DNA from: Actinomycetospora callitridis | GTDB taxonomy: Bacteria > Actinomycetota > Actinomycetes > Mycobacteriales > Pseudonocardiaceae | Assembly: GCF_028737265.1 (NCBI RefSeq) | Contig: NZ_JAQZAK010000001.1 | Span: 930,001-994,000 of the forward strand | Reading direction: 5' to 3' | DNA: 64,000 nt | In this document: positions 1-8,483 of the stretch, one piece after another | How positions within the stretch are numbered: the first letter of the stretch is position 1 | How the letters are laid out: every line of letters begins with the position of its first letter | The notes under the pieces: model-generated | Seen by the model: the letters and a program-made list of their open reading frames with translations, nothing else | Databases searched by the model: none | What the model was told of the DNA's origin: nothing | Made by a program: the position numbers and the translations under genes

Positions 1-167
1 CGCCGACCTGGACGTCCGGGGCTCCCCTGGCGGCCGGGGTGCTCGGCGCGATCCCGCTGGTGTGGGTGTCCCGTCGACTGCGGTCGCGCTACCGGCAGGG
101 CGATGCCGACGATCCACCCCTCGACCCCCCGGGACGGGCGGCACCGCCCCGCCTCCCGGACCGGTGA
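1..167 (+). CDS. lepB: C-terminal end of probable signal peptidase I (partial)
   Basis: An open frame enters from the left edge and ends at TGA 165-167. The visible 54 residues hold a hydrophobic stretch (LAAGVLGAIPLVWV), a basic cluster (SRRLRSRYR) and a short hydrophilic tail, as expected for the C-terminal membrane segment and tail of actinobacterial signal peptidase I. The catalytic Ser/Lys region is outside the window. The identification rests mainly on position, because lepB normally lies directly before rnhB in this lineage. The stop overlaps the rnhB GTG by GTGA, so the two are probably translationally coupled. It could be another membrane protein. Confidence 0.5.
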   Translation, partial: PTWTSGAPLAAGVLGAIPLVWVSRRLRSRYRQGDADDPPLDPPGRAAPPRLPDR

Positions 168-1078
168 CGGCGGGGTACGACGCGGGCCGCCGACGCGCCG
201 CGGGCGCCGGTCGCCGTCCCGCCCGCCGGCGGGTGGCCCTGCCCCCGCGCACCGGTGTGCAGCCGCCCCGCGCGATCGTCCGCCGCAGCACCGAGAGCTG
301 GGCGCTGCAGTCGGCGCTCGAGCGTCACGGCCTGGGCCCGGTCGTCGGGGTCGACGAGGCCGGGCGTGGTGCGTGCGCCGGCCCGCTGGCGGTGGCCGCG
401 TGCATCCTGCGTCCCGGCGACGCCCGGAAGTTCGAGGGGCTCACCGACTCGAAGCTCCTGACCCACGAGGAGCGCGAGCACTTCGCCCGGGTGATCAAGC
501 GGCGCGCCGTCGACTGGCACGTCGTGCTCATCGACCCGCCGGAGGTGGATCGACGGGGCGTCCACGTCGCCAACATCGACGGGATGCGCCGGGCCGTCGC
601 CCGGCTCGAGACCCGGCCCGGCTACGTGCTGACCGACGGCTTCCCCGTGTCCGGCTTCGGCGTGCCCGCGCTCGCCGTGCCCAAGGGTGACCTCGCGGCC
701 GCGTGCGTGGCGGCGGCCTCGGTCCTGGCCAAGGTGACGCGGGACCGGCTGATGGCCGACCTCCACGAGCGCCGTCCGGAGTACCGCTTCGACCTGCACA
801 AGGGTTACTGCACGCCGACGCACAGCGCAGCGCTGGCAGAGCACGGGCCCAGCGAGGACCACCGGTTCAGCTTCGTCAACGTCGCTGCCGCGGCGCGCGG
901 CCGGAGCCCGGGCGGACTCCCGGCCGGCGTGCGACACAATGGGGCCGTGACCGTGGACGAGGCGTCCGCCGAGAACGGGGAGGCCGACGAGCTCGTGGAG
1001 TTCGACAACGGGCCGGGCGGGCTCGACGAGACGGACGTCGTGGACGAGGCCATGCCGGAGGGGGGAGAGCCGCGATGA
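164..1078 (+). CDS. rnhB: Ribonuclease HII
   Basis: RNase HII cuts the RNA strand of RNA-DNA hybrids and removes single ribonucleotides from DNA. The core starts near residue 35 and shows the family motifs: GVDEAGRGACAGPLAV with the first two catalytic acids, TDSKLLT, the aspartate in YVLTDGFPV, and AAASVLAKVTRDRLM. GTG 164 is chosen because it overlaps the upstream stop as GTGA; GTG 257, just before the conserved core, is an alternative. After the normal end (about EDHRFSF) the frame continues for about 65 residues in an acidic Glu/Asp/Gly-rich tail of unknown role. The TGA overlaps the next ATG as ATGA. Confidence 0.9.
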   Translation: MTAGYDAGRRRAAGAGRRPARRRVALPPRTGVQPPRAIVRRSTESWALQSALERHGLGPVVGVDEAGRGACAGPLAVAACILRPGDARKFEGLTDSKLLTHEEREHFARVIKRRAVDWHVVLIDPPEVDRRGVHVANIDGMRRAVARLETRPGYVLTDGFPVSGFGVPALAVPKGDLAAACVAAASVLAKVTRDRLMADLHERRPEYRFDLHKGYCTPTHSAALAEHGPSEDHRFSFVNVAAAARGRSPGGLPAGVRHNGAVTVDEASAENGEADELVEFDNGPGGLDETDVVDEAMPEGGEPR

Positions 1079-1395
1079 GCGCAGAGGATCTCGAGAAGTA
1101 CGAGACCGACATGGAGCTCTCGCTCTACCGCGAGTACCGCGACATCGTCGCGCAGTTCTCGTACGTCGTGGAGACCGAGCGCCGCTTCTACCTGGCGAAC
1201 ACGGTCGACGTCGCGGTGCGCAACGCCGACGGCGAGGTGTACTTCGAGGTCACGATGTCCGACGCCTGGGTCTGGGACATGTACCGGCCCGCGCGCTTCG
1301 TCAAGAACGTGCGCGTCGTGACGTTCAAGGACGTCAACGTCGAGGAGCTGGAGAAGCCTGACCTCCGCCTCGACGAGGGGCCGTTCAGCGGCTGA
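1075..1395 (+). CDS. DUF2469 family protein
   Basis: This 106-residue acidic protein (starting MSAEDLEKYETDMELSLYREY) matches the DUF2469 family found next to rnhB across actinobacteria (Rv2901c type). It has no signal peptide or membrane segment and no known catalytic motif. It is rich in aromatic residues (VSDAWVWDMYRPARF-like region near residues 60-75). The ATG overlaps the rnhB stop (ATGA), so it belongs to the lepB-rnhB transcription unit. Function is unknown; the constant pairing with rnhB suggests a nucleic-acid or translation-related role, which is inference only. Confidence 0.85.
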   Translation: MSAEDLEKYETDMELSLYREYRDIVAQFSYVVETERRFYLANTVDVAVRNADGEVYFEVTMSDAWVWDMYRPARFVKNVRVVTFKDVNVEELEKPDLRLDEGPFSG

Positions 1396-1560
1396 CGCTG
1401 CTCCGCCCGGGCGCTGACCGGCCTCAGCACCGCAACGCCCCGTCCACACCCCCGCCGCTCGTCCCCGGGCGCGACGCCGAGGCTCCCGCCCGGACGGTCG
1501 CGCCCCGCACCCTCGATCCCGCCGCCGGAGCGCCCGGACGGTGTGGACGAGGGAGCCGCC

Positions 1561-1944
1561 ATGGCCACCACGCGCGGGAGACCGGACCGGGAGACGCTGG
1601 GGCGGCGCGGGGAGGACCTCGCGGCCGACCACCTCGCGGCCCGCGGGCTGATCGTGCTCGACCGCAACTGGCGCTGCCGCGAGGGCGAGCTCGACCTCGT
1701 CGCCGCGGCGGGTGACCACCTCGTCGTCGCCGAGGTGAAGACGCGCTCGGGCACGGGCTACGGCACGGCCGAGGCGGTCACGCACGCCAAGGCGGCCCGC
1801 ATCCGGCGCCTCGCGCAGCGCTGGCTGGCCGAGAGGCACGCCGCCGGCGGCTCCGGGTTCGTCGAGGTGCGCTTCGACGTCGTCGCGGTGCTCCTGGCCC
1901 CGGGCGCGGCCCCGCAGCTCGAGCACTACGAGGGGGCGTTCTGA
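1561..1944 (+). CDS. YraN/UPF0102 family endonuclease-fold protein
   Basis: This 127-residue protein belongs to the YraN (UPF0102) family, which has a Holliday-junction-resolvase/restriction-endonuclease-like fold. The landmarks are GRRGEDLAADHLAARG, NWRCREGELDLVA and VVAEVKTRSG, which supply the E-D-ExK set of the PD-(D/E)xK fold. ATG 1561 is chosen over the in-frame GTG 1543 because a GAGGGAG ribosome-binding site lies just before it. One base separates its stop from the comM-like start, and the yraN-comM-dprA order is typical of bacteria. The exact role is unknown; DNA processing is likely. Confidence 0.85.
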   Translation: MATTRGRPDRETLGRRGEDLAADHLAARGLIVLDRNWRCREGELDLVAAAGDHLVVAEVKTRSGTGYGTAEAVTHAKAARIRRLAQRWLAERHAAGGSGFVEVRFDVVAVLLAPGAAPQLEHYEGAF

Positions 1945-1945
1945 C

Positions 1946-3514
1946 GTGGCGCTCGCGTGCGCGTGGTCGATCGGGCTGCGCGGGGTCGACGGCGAGGTCG
2001 TCGAGATCGAGGCCGACATCGGCCAGGGCCTGCCCGGGGTGTCGCTGGTGGGGCTGCCGGACGCGGCGCTGGCGGAGTCACGCGACCGCGTGCGGGCGGC
2101 GGTCGTGAACTCCGGGGAGACGTGGCCGGCGCGGCGCATCACGCTGGCGCTCTCCCCGGCGACGCTGCCGAAGCAGGGCAGCGGGTACGACCTGGCACTC
2201 GCCTGCTCGGTGCTCGCGGCGGCGGGCGCGGTGCCGCTCGCCCGGCTGCGCGGGGTGGTGCTGCTCGGCGAGCTGGCGCTCGACGGGCGGGTGCGCGGCG
2301 TGCGCGGGGTCCTGCCGGCCCTGCTCGCGGCCCGGCGCCTCGGGGTGGAGCGCGTGGTGGTGCCCGCGGCCGCGGCCGTCGAGGCGGGCCTCGTGGAGGG
2401 CCTGGAGGTGTTCGGGGCCGAGCACCTGTCCGACGTCCTGGCCTGGCTGCGCGGCGAGCACGGGACGCTGGGCGCGGTCCGGGCCGGCGCGCGTCCCCGC
2501 GGCGGCGCCCCGCCGGACGACCTCGCCGACGTCGTCGGGCAGCTCGCGGCCCGCCGGGCGGTGGAGATCGCGGCGGCCGGGGGCCACCACCTGCTGATGG
2601 TCGGTCCGCCGGGCTCGGGCAAGACGATGCTGGCGCGCCGGATGACGGGGCTCCTGCCCGACCTCGACGTGGACGCCGCACTCCAGGTGGCCGCGGTGCG
2701 CTCGCTGGCGGGGGCGCTCGATCCCCAGGAGGCCCTGCCCGCCGCGCCGCCCTTCGTCGCCCCGCACCACTCGGTGTCGTCGGCCGCCCTCGTCGGCGGG
2801 GGCAGCGGCCTGGCGCGGCCGGGCGCGGTGTCGCTGGCCCACCGCGGCGTCCTGTTCCTGGACGAGATCTACGAGTTCGCCCCGCACGTGCTGGAGATGC
2901 TGCGCACGCCGCTCGAGGACGGCGAGGTCCGTCTGGCGCGCACCGACGGCGTCGTCCGCTATCCCGCCCGCTTCCAGCTCGTGATGGCGGCCAACCCGTG
3001 CCCGTGCGCCCCGCCCCGGGACACCGACTGCACCTGCTCGAGCCTCACCAAGCGCCGCTACGTGGCGCGCCTGTCGGGTCCGATGCTCGACCGCGTCGAC
3101 CTACGGGTGTCGTTGCGGGCCGTCGAGGGGCTGTCCTGGGCCGGCGGGCCCACCGAGGGGCTCGAGGAGGTCCCGGAGGACACCGCGGCCGTCCGGGCAC
3201 GGGTCCTCGCGGCCCGGGCGGCGGCCCGCGAACGGTGGCGCGACGCGGGGTGGCCCACCAACGCGGAGGTGCCCGGGCCCGAGCTGCGCCGGCGCGGGCG
3301 GCTCCCGCACGACGCCACCGCGGTCCTCGAGCGCCAGCTGCGCTCCGGGGCGATGACCGCCCGCGGGGCGGACCGCGCGCTCCGGGTCGCCTGGACGATC
3401 AGCGACCTGCGCGGCGCGGCCGGGCCGGAGATGTCCGACGTGGTCGAGGCGATCGGGTTCAAGGGCTTCGTGAACGACCCCGACGGCGAGCCGGGCGGGT
3501 GGGCCGTCGCATGA
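1946..3514 (+). CDS. YifB/ComM-type AAA+ Mg-chelatase-like ATPase
   Basis: The 522-residue protein is of the YifB/ComM family: an N-terminal Lon-protease-like domain (residues 1-170, GLPGVSLVGLPDAALAESRDRV) followed by a Mg-chelatase-type AAA+ module. It shows Walker A GPPGSGKTML, Walker B LFLDEIYEF and the C-terminal chelatase lid with paired cysteines (NPCPCAPP, DCTCSS). ComM homologues are helicases that drive branch migration during transformation. The start is GTG 1946, one base after yraN. The stop overlaps dprA (ATGA), linking it to the DNA-uptake protein DprA. The chelatase resemblance is one of fold; cobalamin chelation is served by the gene at 50744. Confidence 0.88.
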   Translation: MALACAWSIGLRGVDGEVVEIEADIGQGLPGVSLVGLPDAALAESRDRVRAAVVNSGETWPARRITLALSPATLPKQGSGYDLALACSVLAAAGAVPLARLRGVVLLGELALDGRVRGVRGVLPALLAARRLGVERVVVPAAAAVEAGLVEGLEVFGAEHLSDVLAWLRGEHGTLGAVRAGARPRGGAPPDDLADVVGQLAARRAVEIAAAGGHHLLMVGPPGSGKTMLARRMTGLLPDLDVDAALQVAAVRSLAGALDPQEALPAAPPFVAPHHSVSSAALVGGGSGLARPGAVSLAHRGVLFLDEIYEFAPHVLEMLRTPLEDGEVRLARTDGVVRYPARFQLVMAANPCPCAPPRDTDCTCSSLTKRRYVARLSGPMLDRVDLRVSLRAVEGLSWAGGPTEGLEEVPEDTAAVRARVLAARAAARERWRDAGWPTNAEVPGPELRRRGRLPHDATAVLERQLRSGAMTARGADRALRVAWTISDLRGAAGPEMSDVVEAIGFKGFVNDPDGEPGGWAVA

Positions 3515-4731
3515 GCACGACGACGGCGACGGACGCCGCGGCGGTCTCCCCGGTGCCGCCCGAGGTCATGCGGGCCCGCGCGTACCTGTCCCGGGTCGCG
3601 GAGCCGCCCGCACCGGCCCTCGGCGCCCTCGTCGAGGCGATCGGCCCGGTCGACGCGGCGCAGCTGGTCCGCGAGGGCGCCGCGCACGGCCCCCACGCGC
3701 TGCCGCCGGCGGTGGCCGCCGAGACCGCGGCCCGGCGGGGCACCGACCGCGCCGCAGCCGACCTCGCGCTGCTCGCCGCCCGTGGCGGACGGCTGATCGT
3801 CCCCGAGGACCCGGAGTGGCCCGCGGCGGCGCTCGCGGGCCTCGGGGTGGCCGCCGGACCGGACGGGACGGTCGGGCTCGAGGGCGCGTCGGTGCGCGAC
3901 GGGCTGGCGGTACCCCTGGCGTTGTGGGCGTGCGGCCCGCGGCGCCTCGACGACGCGCCCCGGAGCTGGGTCGGCATGGTCGGGGCCCGCGCGGCCAGCG
4001 AGTACGGCCTGTGGGTCGCGCGCGACTGGTCGGCCGAGCTCGCCGACCGCGGCGTCACGGTGGTCTCGGGCGCCGCGCTCGGCGTGGACGGCGCTGCCCA
4101 CCGCGGGGCCCTCGCCGTCGGCGGGCGGACGGTGGCGGTCCTCGCGTGCGGCATCGACCGGTCGTACCCGCCCACCCACGCCACGCTGATCGACCACATC
4201 GCACGCACCGGCCTGGTGCTCACCGAGTACCCGCCGGGCGCGACGCCCGCGCGGCATCGCTTCCTGGTGCGCAACCGCCTGGTCGCGGCGCTGAGCGCCG
4301 GCACCCTCGTCGTCGAGGCGGCCGCCCGGTCCGGGGCGATGCGCACGGCGCTCGTGGCCGAGGCGCTGGGGCGGGCCGTCATGGTGGTGCCGGGGCCGGT
4401 CACCTCGGCGCTGTCCCTGGGGTGCCACGAGCTCGCCCGGCGCCCGGCGGTGTCGGTCGCCGGGCGGCCCGCGCACGTCCTCGAGGAGGTGGGCCCCGTG
4501 GGGGAGGCCCTGGCCCCGCCACCGGCGACGCCGCACCGGCCGACCGACGGTCTCGACGCCGGCGCTCTGCGTGTGCGCGAGGCCCTGCCGCTGCGTGCGG
4601 CCCGCACCCCGGAACGCCTCGCCCAGGACAGCGGCGTCGATCCCGCGGAGGTCGTCGGCCATCTGTGGGTGCTCGCGGCGCGGGGGCTCGTCGTCGAGGA
4701 GAACGGGCGATGGCGCCGGCGACCCGGCTGA
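3511..4731 (+). CDS. dprA: DNA-processing protein DprA
   Basis: DprA binds incoming single-stranded DNA and loads RecA. The Rossmann-like core is clear: WVGMVGARAASEYG, VVSGAALGVDGAAHRGAL, VAVLACGIDRSYPPTH, EYPPGATPARHRFLVRNRL and VVEAAARSGAM. An N-terminal helical region (residues 1-150) and a C-terminal winged-helix segment (about 345-406) flank it. Length is 406 residues. ATG 3511 overlaps the comM-like stop (ATGA). Unlike many DprA proteins, the tract between the N-terminal domain and the core is long and alanine-rich, as is common in high-GC actinobacteria. Confidence 0.92.
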   Translation: MSTTTATDAAAVSPVPPEVMRARAYLSRVAEPPAPALGALVEAIGPVDAAQLVREGAAHGPHALPPAVAAETAARRGTDRAAADLALLAARGGRLIVPEDPEWPAAALAGLGVAAGPDGTVGLEGASVRDGLAVPLALWACGPRRLDDAPRSWVGMVGARAASEYGLWVARDWSAELADRGVTVVSGAALGVDGAAHRGALAVGGRTVAVLACGIDRSYPPTHATLIDHIARTGLVLTEYPPGATPARHRFLVRNRLVAALSAGTLVVEAAARSGAMRTALVAEALGRAVMVVPGPVTSALSLGCHELARRPAVSVAGRPAHVLEEVGPVGEALAPPPATPHRPTDGLDAGALRVREALPLRAARTPERLAQDSGVDPAEVVGHLWVLAARGLVVEENGRWRRRPG

Positions 4732-5150
4732 CGGCCCGGCCGAGGGCCCCGTCGAGGGCCCCATTGACGCCGCCGCGGCGTGGGGGTCCTGTGGGGGACA
4801 CCCCGACCCTCCACCGGGTGGCGCGCCGGCCCCGACCAACGGTCGGACCCCGTGCGCCTCCGGGGCGCCGGACGCGGTCCGGTCCGGACGGCGCGCCCAG
4901 CGGTACGTCCGGCCCATGGTCACCGCGCGGATCTCCCGGGTCTCATCACCCGCTCGAATGATCTCCGGGGCGCCGACTCCCCGGCGGAGGTCGTTGATGA
5001 CCATGGGGTCGACCCGGGTGAACAGGCACAGAGCGACGAGCGGTTGCAGAGCGCGACGAATGGAACCGCTCCTCGATGGTGGCCCACGGTCACCGCACGA
5101 CACGCGTCGGTGCTTGACCGTGGCCTGTCGTATCGAGAGTCTTCACCGCG
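4732..5150 (+). other. 419-bp gap between dprA and xerC
   Basis: No convincing gene was found here. A GC-rich imperfect hairpin at about 4783-4804 (GGGGGTCC pairing with GGACACCCC) could end dprA transcription. TTGACC at 5115-5120 could be a -35 element for xerC, but no well-spaced -10 accompanies it. The stretch from about 4930 to 5150 is less GC-rich than its surroundings, in keeping with a regulatory region or degenerate DNA. Confidence 0.4.
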
Positions 5151-6341
5151 ATGACCGGCACGTTCTCTCCCGACGACTCCACCGGAGGCCCTTCTGGGCC
5201 GCGCCGGTCACCCGGTCGAGGGCGCTCTCGTGGGTTCCCCTTCGACCCGGTCACGTCGTCACGCTCCGCGTTCACCGAGACGGACGCCGACGGCGCGTCG
5301 GACCCCGCGCGTCGGGCCCCGATGGACGCCGCCGGTGACGATCGGTCGGTGGTCCCCGGGCCCCGTGTCGGTGGATCGGCGGTCGAGGCTCCGGCCGTTC
5401 CCGCCGCCGTGCCCGCCGCTGCACACCTCGAGGCGTACGAGGCGCACCTGCGGTACGAGCGGGCGCTCTCGCCGCACACGGTCCGGGCCTACCTGGGCGA
5501 CGTCACCACGCTGCTCGACCACCTCCGCGTGCAGGTCCACGGGCCCGACGCCGCGAAGGAGACCCCGCTCGACCTCGCCGGTCTCGACCTCCCCGGGCTG
5601 CGCTCCTGGCTCGCCGCGGGCCGGACGCGCGGCGCGGGCCGCACCACGCTGGCGCGACGCGCGGCGGCGGCCCGCACGTTCACGGCGTGGGCGGTGCGCA
5701 CCGGGCGGGCGCCCACCGACGCCGGCGCCCGCCTCGCCTCGCCGCGCGCCCACCGGCGGCTGCCCGAGGTGCTGCGCGCCGACCAGGCGGCCGACGCCCT
5801 GCGCGCCGCGGCGTCCGGGGCGGCGGAGGGCGACCCGGTGGCGCTGCGCGACCACCTGCTGCTCGAGCTGCTCTACGCCACCGGCGTACGTGTCTCCGAG
5901 CTCTGCGGCCTCGACGTCGACGACGTCGACGACGGCCGCCGCACGCTGCGCGTCCTGGGGAAGGGGGGCAAGGAGCGGACCGTCGTCTACGGCGTCCCCG
6001 CGGCCGCGGCCCTCGATGCCTGGCGACGTGACGGCCGGCCCGCGCTCGCGGTCCCGACCTCCCCGCCGGCGCTGCTGCTCGGCGCCCGCGGGGGACGACT
6101 CGACCCGCGCATCGCGCGCACGGTCGTGCACGACGCGGCGGGGGCGGTGCCGGGGGCACCCGACATCGCGCCGCACGGTCTCCGGCACTCGGCGGCCACG
6201 CACCTGCTCGAGGGGGGAGCGGATCTGAGGAGCGTTCAGGAACTGCTGGGTCATGCGTCACCCGCGACGACCCAGCTCTACACCCACGTGTCCGCCGAGC
6301 GACTGAGGGCCATCCATGACACCGCCCACCCCCGCGCCTGA
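5151..6341 (+). CDS. xerC: Tyrosine recombinase XerC
   Basis: XerC resolves chromosome dimers at dif together with XerD. The SAM-like N-terminal domain starts near residue 90 ([20 protein letters not shown]). The catalytic domain has the Arg in [13 protein letters not shown], the Lys in [39 protein letters not shown] and the Tyr nucleophile within that last motif. From ATG 5151 the protein is 396 residues, about 90 longer than usual, with a Pro/Ala/Asp-rich leader. ATG 5322 would give a more normal length, so the start is uncertain. The last 26 bases overlap the sigma-factor gene. Confidence 0.88.
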   Translation: MTGTFSPDDSTGGPSGPRRSPGRGRSRGFPFDPVTSSRSAFTETDADGASDPARRAPMDAAGDDRSVVPGPRVGGSAVEAPAVPAAVPAAAHLEAYEAHLRYERALSPHTVRAYLGDVTTLLDHLRVQVHGPDAAKETPLDLAGLDLPGLRSWLAAGRTRGAGRTTLARRAAAARTFTAWAVRTGRAPTDAGARLASPRAHRRLPEVLRADQAADALRAAASGAAEGDPVALRDHLLLELLYATGVRVSELCGLDVDDVDDGRRTLRVLGKGGKERTVVYGVPAAAALDAWRRDGRPALAVPTSPPALLLGARGGRLDPRIARTVVHDAAGAVPGAPDIAPHGLRHSAATHLLEGGADLRSVQELLGHASPATTQLYTHVSAERLRAIHDTAHPRA

Positions 6342-7410
6342 GCCGCGGCGCGACGGCGCGTCGGTGGCGACCACGGAGGCCCCGCCCACCGGCCCGCTGC
6401 CGGCCCTGCCGGGCATCGACTCCGACGCCGCCGTCCGTGCCGCCGGCGCGGCCGCCCGCACCCCGCACCGGGCGCCCCGACGCCGACCTCCGGGCCCGGT
6501 GACCGACGGCGCCACCGCGCTCGCGCCGGTGCCCGCACCCGCCGACGGGTCGCGCGACACGGCGGCCGTGCACGCCCTGCCCGCCACGCTGGGACGCGTC
6601 GCGGCCGGCGCGCCCGACGAGGAGGCGCTGGTCGAGGCCGGCATCGCCGAGCTCTGGGCGGCGTTCGAGGCCGACCCGCGCAAGTCGACCAAGGACCGGC
6701 TGGTGCTGCACTACGCGCCGCTGGTCAAGTACGTCGCGGGGCGGGTGGGCACCGGCCTGCCGTCCCACGTCGACGTCGCCGACCTCATCCAGTGCGGGAT
6801 CTTCGGGCTGGTCGACGCGATCGAGCGCTTCGAGCCCGACCGCGGGCGCAAGTTCGAGGTCTACGCGATGCAGCGCATCCGCGGCGCGATCCTCGACGAG
6901 CTCCGCTCCCAGGACTGGGTGCCGCGCTCGGTGCGCTCGCGGGCCCGGGAGATCGAGCGGGCGATCGAGCGCCTCGAGGGCCGCGAGCAGCGGTCCTGCA
7001 GCGATTCCGAGCTCGCCCAGGAGCTCGACACCTCGACCGAGGACCTGCGCTCGACGTTCGGGCAGATCGCGATGACCAGCGTCGCCGCCCTCGACGAGCT
7101 CGTCGCCGCTGGTCGGGCGGGCGGGGGCGACGGCGGGTCCGCGCCGTCCCTGGCCGACTCGCTGCCGGACACCGACGCCGAGGACCCCCTCGCCGCGATG
7201 GAGGACCGCGAGACGCGGCGGCTGCTCGCGGAGGCGGTCGGGCAGCTCGCCGAGCGCGACCGCACGGTGGTGGGCCTCTACTACTTCGAGAACCTCACGC
7301 TCGCCGAGATCGGGCGGGTCCTCGGGGTCACCGAGTCCCGCGTGTGTCAGCTGCACACGCGCGCCGTGATGCGTCTGCGCGGTCGTCTCGCCGAGCTGCA
7401 GCACGCCTGA
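6316..7410 (+). CDS. whiG: WhiG/FliA-type RNA polymerase sigma factor
   Basis: This sigma-70 group 3 factor directs promoter-specific transcription; in Streptomyces WhiG controls sporulation, and elsewhere FliA controls motility. Region 2 ([66 protein letters not shown]), region 3 and region 4 ([37 protein letters not shown]) are intact. ATG 6316 lies inside xerC and gives a Pro/Ala-rich leader of about 100 residues absent from typical 270-residue WhiG proteins; GTG 6499 is an alternative. No flagellar or spore gene is nearby, so the regulon cannot be inferred here. Confidence 0.85.
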   Translation: MTPPTPAPEPRRDGASVATTEAPPTGPLPALPGIDSDAAVRAAGAAARTPHRAPRRRPPGPVTDGATALAPVPAPADGSRDTAAVHALPATLGRVAAGAPDEEALVEAGIAELWAAFEADPRKSTKDRLVLHYAPLVKYVAGRVGTGLPSHVDVADLIQCGIFGLVDAIERFEPDRGRKFEVYAMQRIRGAILDELRSQDWVPRSVRSRAREIERAIERLEGREQRSCSDSELAQELDTSTEDLRSTFGQIAMTSVAALDELVAAGRAGGGDGGSAPSLADSLPDTDAEDPLAAMEDRETRRLLAEAVGQLAERDRTVVGLYYFENLTLAEIGRVLGVTESRVCQLHTRAVMRLRGRLAELQHA

Positions 7411-7415
7411 GCGCC

Positions 7416-8000
7416 TCACGGGTCGGTCGGCAGCAGCCGCACGCGCCCGAGGCCCAGGAGCAGCAGGGGGTCGAGGTACTCGAGGGCGCCCACCGCGCCG
7501 GTGGTCGACGGGCGGCGCAGGCCCCAGTGCAGGCACGCCGCGACGGGGCAGCCACGGTGCCCGGGGTCGAGGACGCCGAGCGGGTCGCCGCGTCGCACCG
7601 GCGTGCTCGGCGCGACCGTGACGGTGAGCGGCTCGTAGGTCGTGCGCAGGCCGTCGCCGTGCTGCACGGACACCACGCCGCGCCCGGCCAGGCGGGCGGC
7701 GTGGACGACGACACCGTCGCCGGCGGCGAGCACCGGGAGCCCGGGTCGCCCGGCGAGGTCGGCGCCCCGGTGCCCGCGCCCGTAGTAGTGCGGCGGCGGG
7801 TCGAACAGGCGCGTCGCGGCGCCCGGCACGCCGGCGCGGGCGGGCGCGCCGGCGCCGTCCACTCCCGCCAGCGGCCAGCCGTAGGCCCCGACCGGCACGA
7901 CCGGCGGGGGAGCGGGCGCGCCGGCGGCGGGCGAGCCGGTGGCCAGGAGCGTCGCCACCAGCGCGGCCAGGGACAGGACGCGGGCGAGGGTCGTCGTCAC
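7416..8000 (-). CDS. Secreted M23-family metallopeptidase
   Basis: This 194-residue protein has a signal peptide (MTTTLARVLSLAALVATLLATGSPAAGA) and an M23/LytM peptidase domain expected to cut peptidoglycan cross-bridges outside the membrane. HRGADLAG supplies the H-x3-D zinc ligands and CLHWGLR supplies the last His. The first His of the usual HxH motif is Cys, as in the Rv2891-type actinobacterial group found beside rpsB. The start is GTG at 8000. It converges with whiG, with only five bases between stops. The product may be an amidase regulator rather than an active enzyme, because one motif residue differs. Confidence 0.85.
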   Translation of the reverse strand: MTTTLARVLSLAALVATLLATGSPAAGAPAPPPVVPVGAYGWPLAGVDGAGAPARAGVPGAATRLFDPPPHYYGRGHRGADLAGRPGLPVLAAGDGVVVHAARLAGRGVVSVQHGDGLRTTYEPLTVTVAPSTPVRRGDPLGVLDPGHRGCPVAACLHWGLRRPSTTGAVGALEYLDPLLLLGLGRVRLLPTDP

Positions 8001-8050
8001 ATCAGGTTCGACGCACCCGACACCTCATCGGCTCCCTCGGGCCGCGAGCT

Positions 8051-8199
8051 GGTGGATTTCCGGACGTTGAACGCCAGCGTGGCCCCCACGCTGGCAACCA
8101 CGACGCAGCGGACCCCGTCCCGGCTCCCTCGGCGCGCGACGAAGCGGATTTCCGCGCACCCAGTGCCAGCGTGGACGCAGGGCTTGCACCGCAGGTGCA
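8051..8199 (+). repeat. Two copies of a dispersed repeat (GGACGCAGGGCTTGCA family)
   Basis: The M23-rpsB gap holds two related copies. The second (about 8142-8205) has the invariant box GGACGCAGGGCTTGCA at 8173-8188, preceded by GCGGATTTCC and GCCAGCGT and overlapping a hairpin TGCACC-gca-GGTGCA to 8199. The first (8051-8095) has GTGGATTTCC and GACGTTGAACGCCAGCGTGG but, in place of the box, a perfect 10-bp stem with a 3-base loop (GCCAGCGTGG at 8073-8082 and its complement at 8086-8095). Further copies lie at 38691-38768 (inverted) and 42443-42500. Confidence 0.7.
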
Positions 8200-8242
8200 C
8201 CCACCGCAGCAGGGCGTGCCGAGGGCGCGGGTGGGCCGGGAG

Positions 8243-8383
8243 TAGACTCGTGACCAGCGGTCCGTGCTCTCCCCGTCCGCGGGGAGCAGATCGGGCCGAC
8301 TTCGCGTGTCCTCTCAAGCGCCCGCACGCCCAGGCGCTGCCAGAGCCGCATCCGGGCGGTCCCGCCGCAGGCGGGTTCCGGAT
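8243..8383 (+). promoter_or_regulatory. Probable rpsB promoter and structured leader
   Basis: A possible -10 element, TAGACT, lies at 8243-8248 with no clear -35. About 235 bases of leader follow before the rpsB start. The leader contains a nested hairpin: ATCCGG (8350-8355) pairs with CCGGAT (8378-8383), and inside it CCCGCC (8361-8366) pairs with GGCGGG (8370-8375). A smaller GC hairpin lies near 8266-8285 (CTCCCC/GGGGAG). Such leaders often serve ribosomal-protein feedback control. This is inference from structure alone. Confidence 0.4.
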
Positions 8384-8483
8384 CGGTCACGAGGACACCA
8401 GGGCGGCGGCCCGACCCGGGACCGCCGCAGCAACCGCCGGGCCCGAGTACGTGTCGGGCCACCGAGAGAGGTAGTTCCACCGC

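Noticed and set aside
1946..3514. Magnesium chelatase for chlorophyll or cobalamin
   Set aside because: The layout with a Lon-like N-terminal domain and the dprA neighbour identify it as a ComM/YifB protein.
8001..8050. tRNA-like T-loop sequence GGTTCGA near 8006
   Set aside because: No acceptor, D or anticodon stems can be formed around it.
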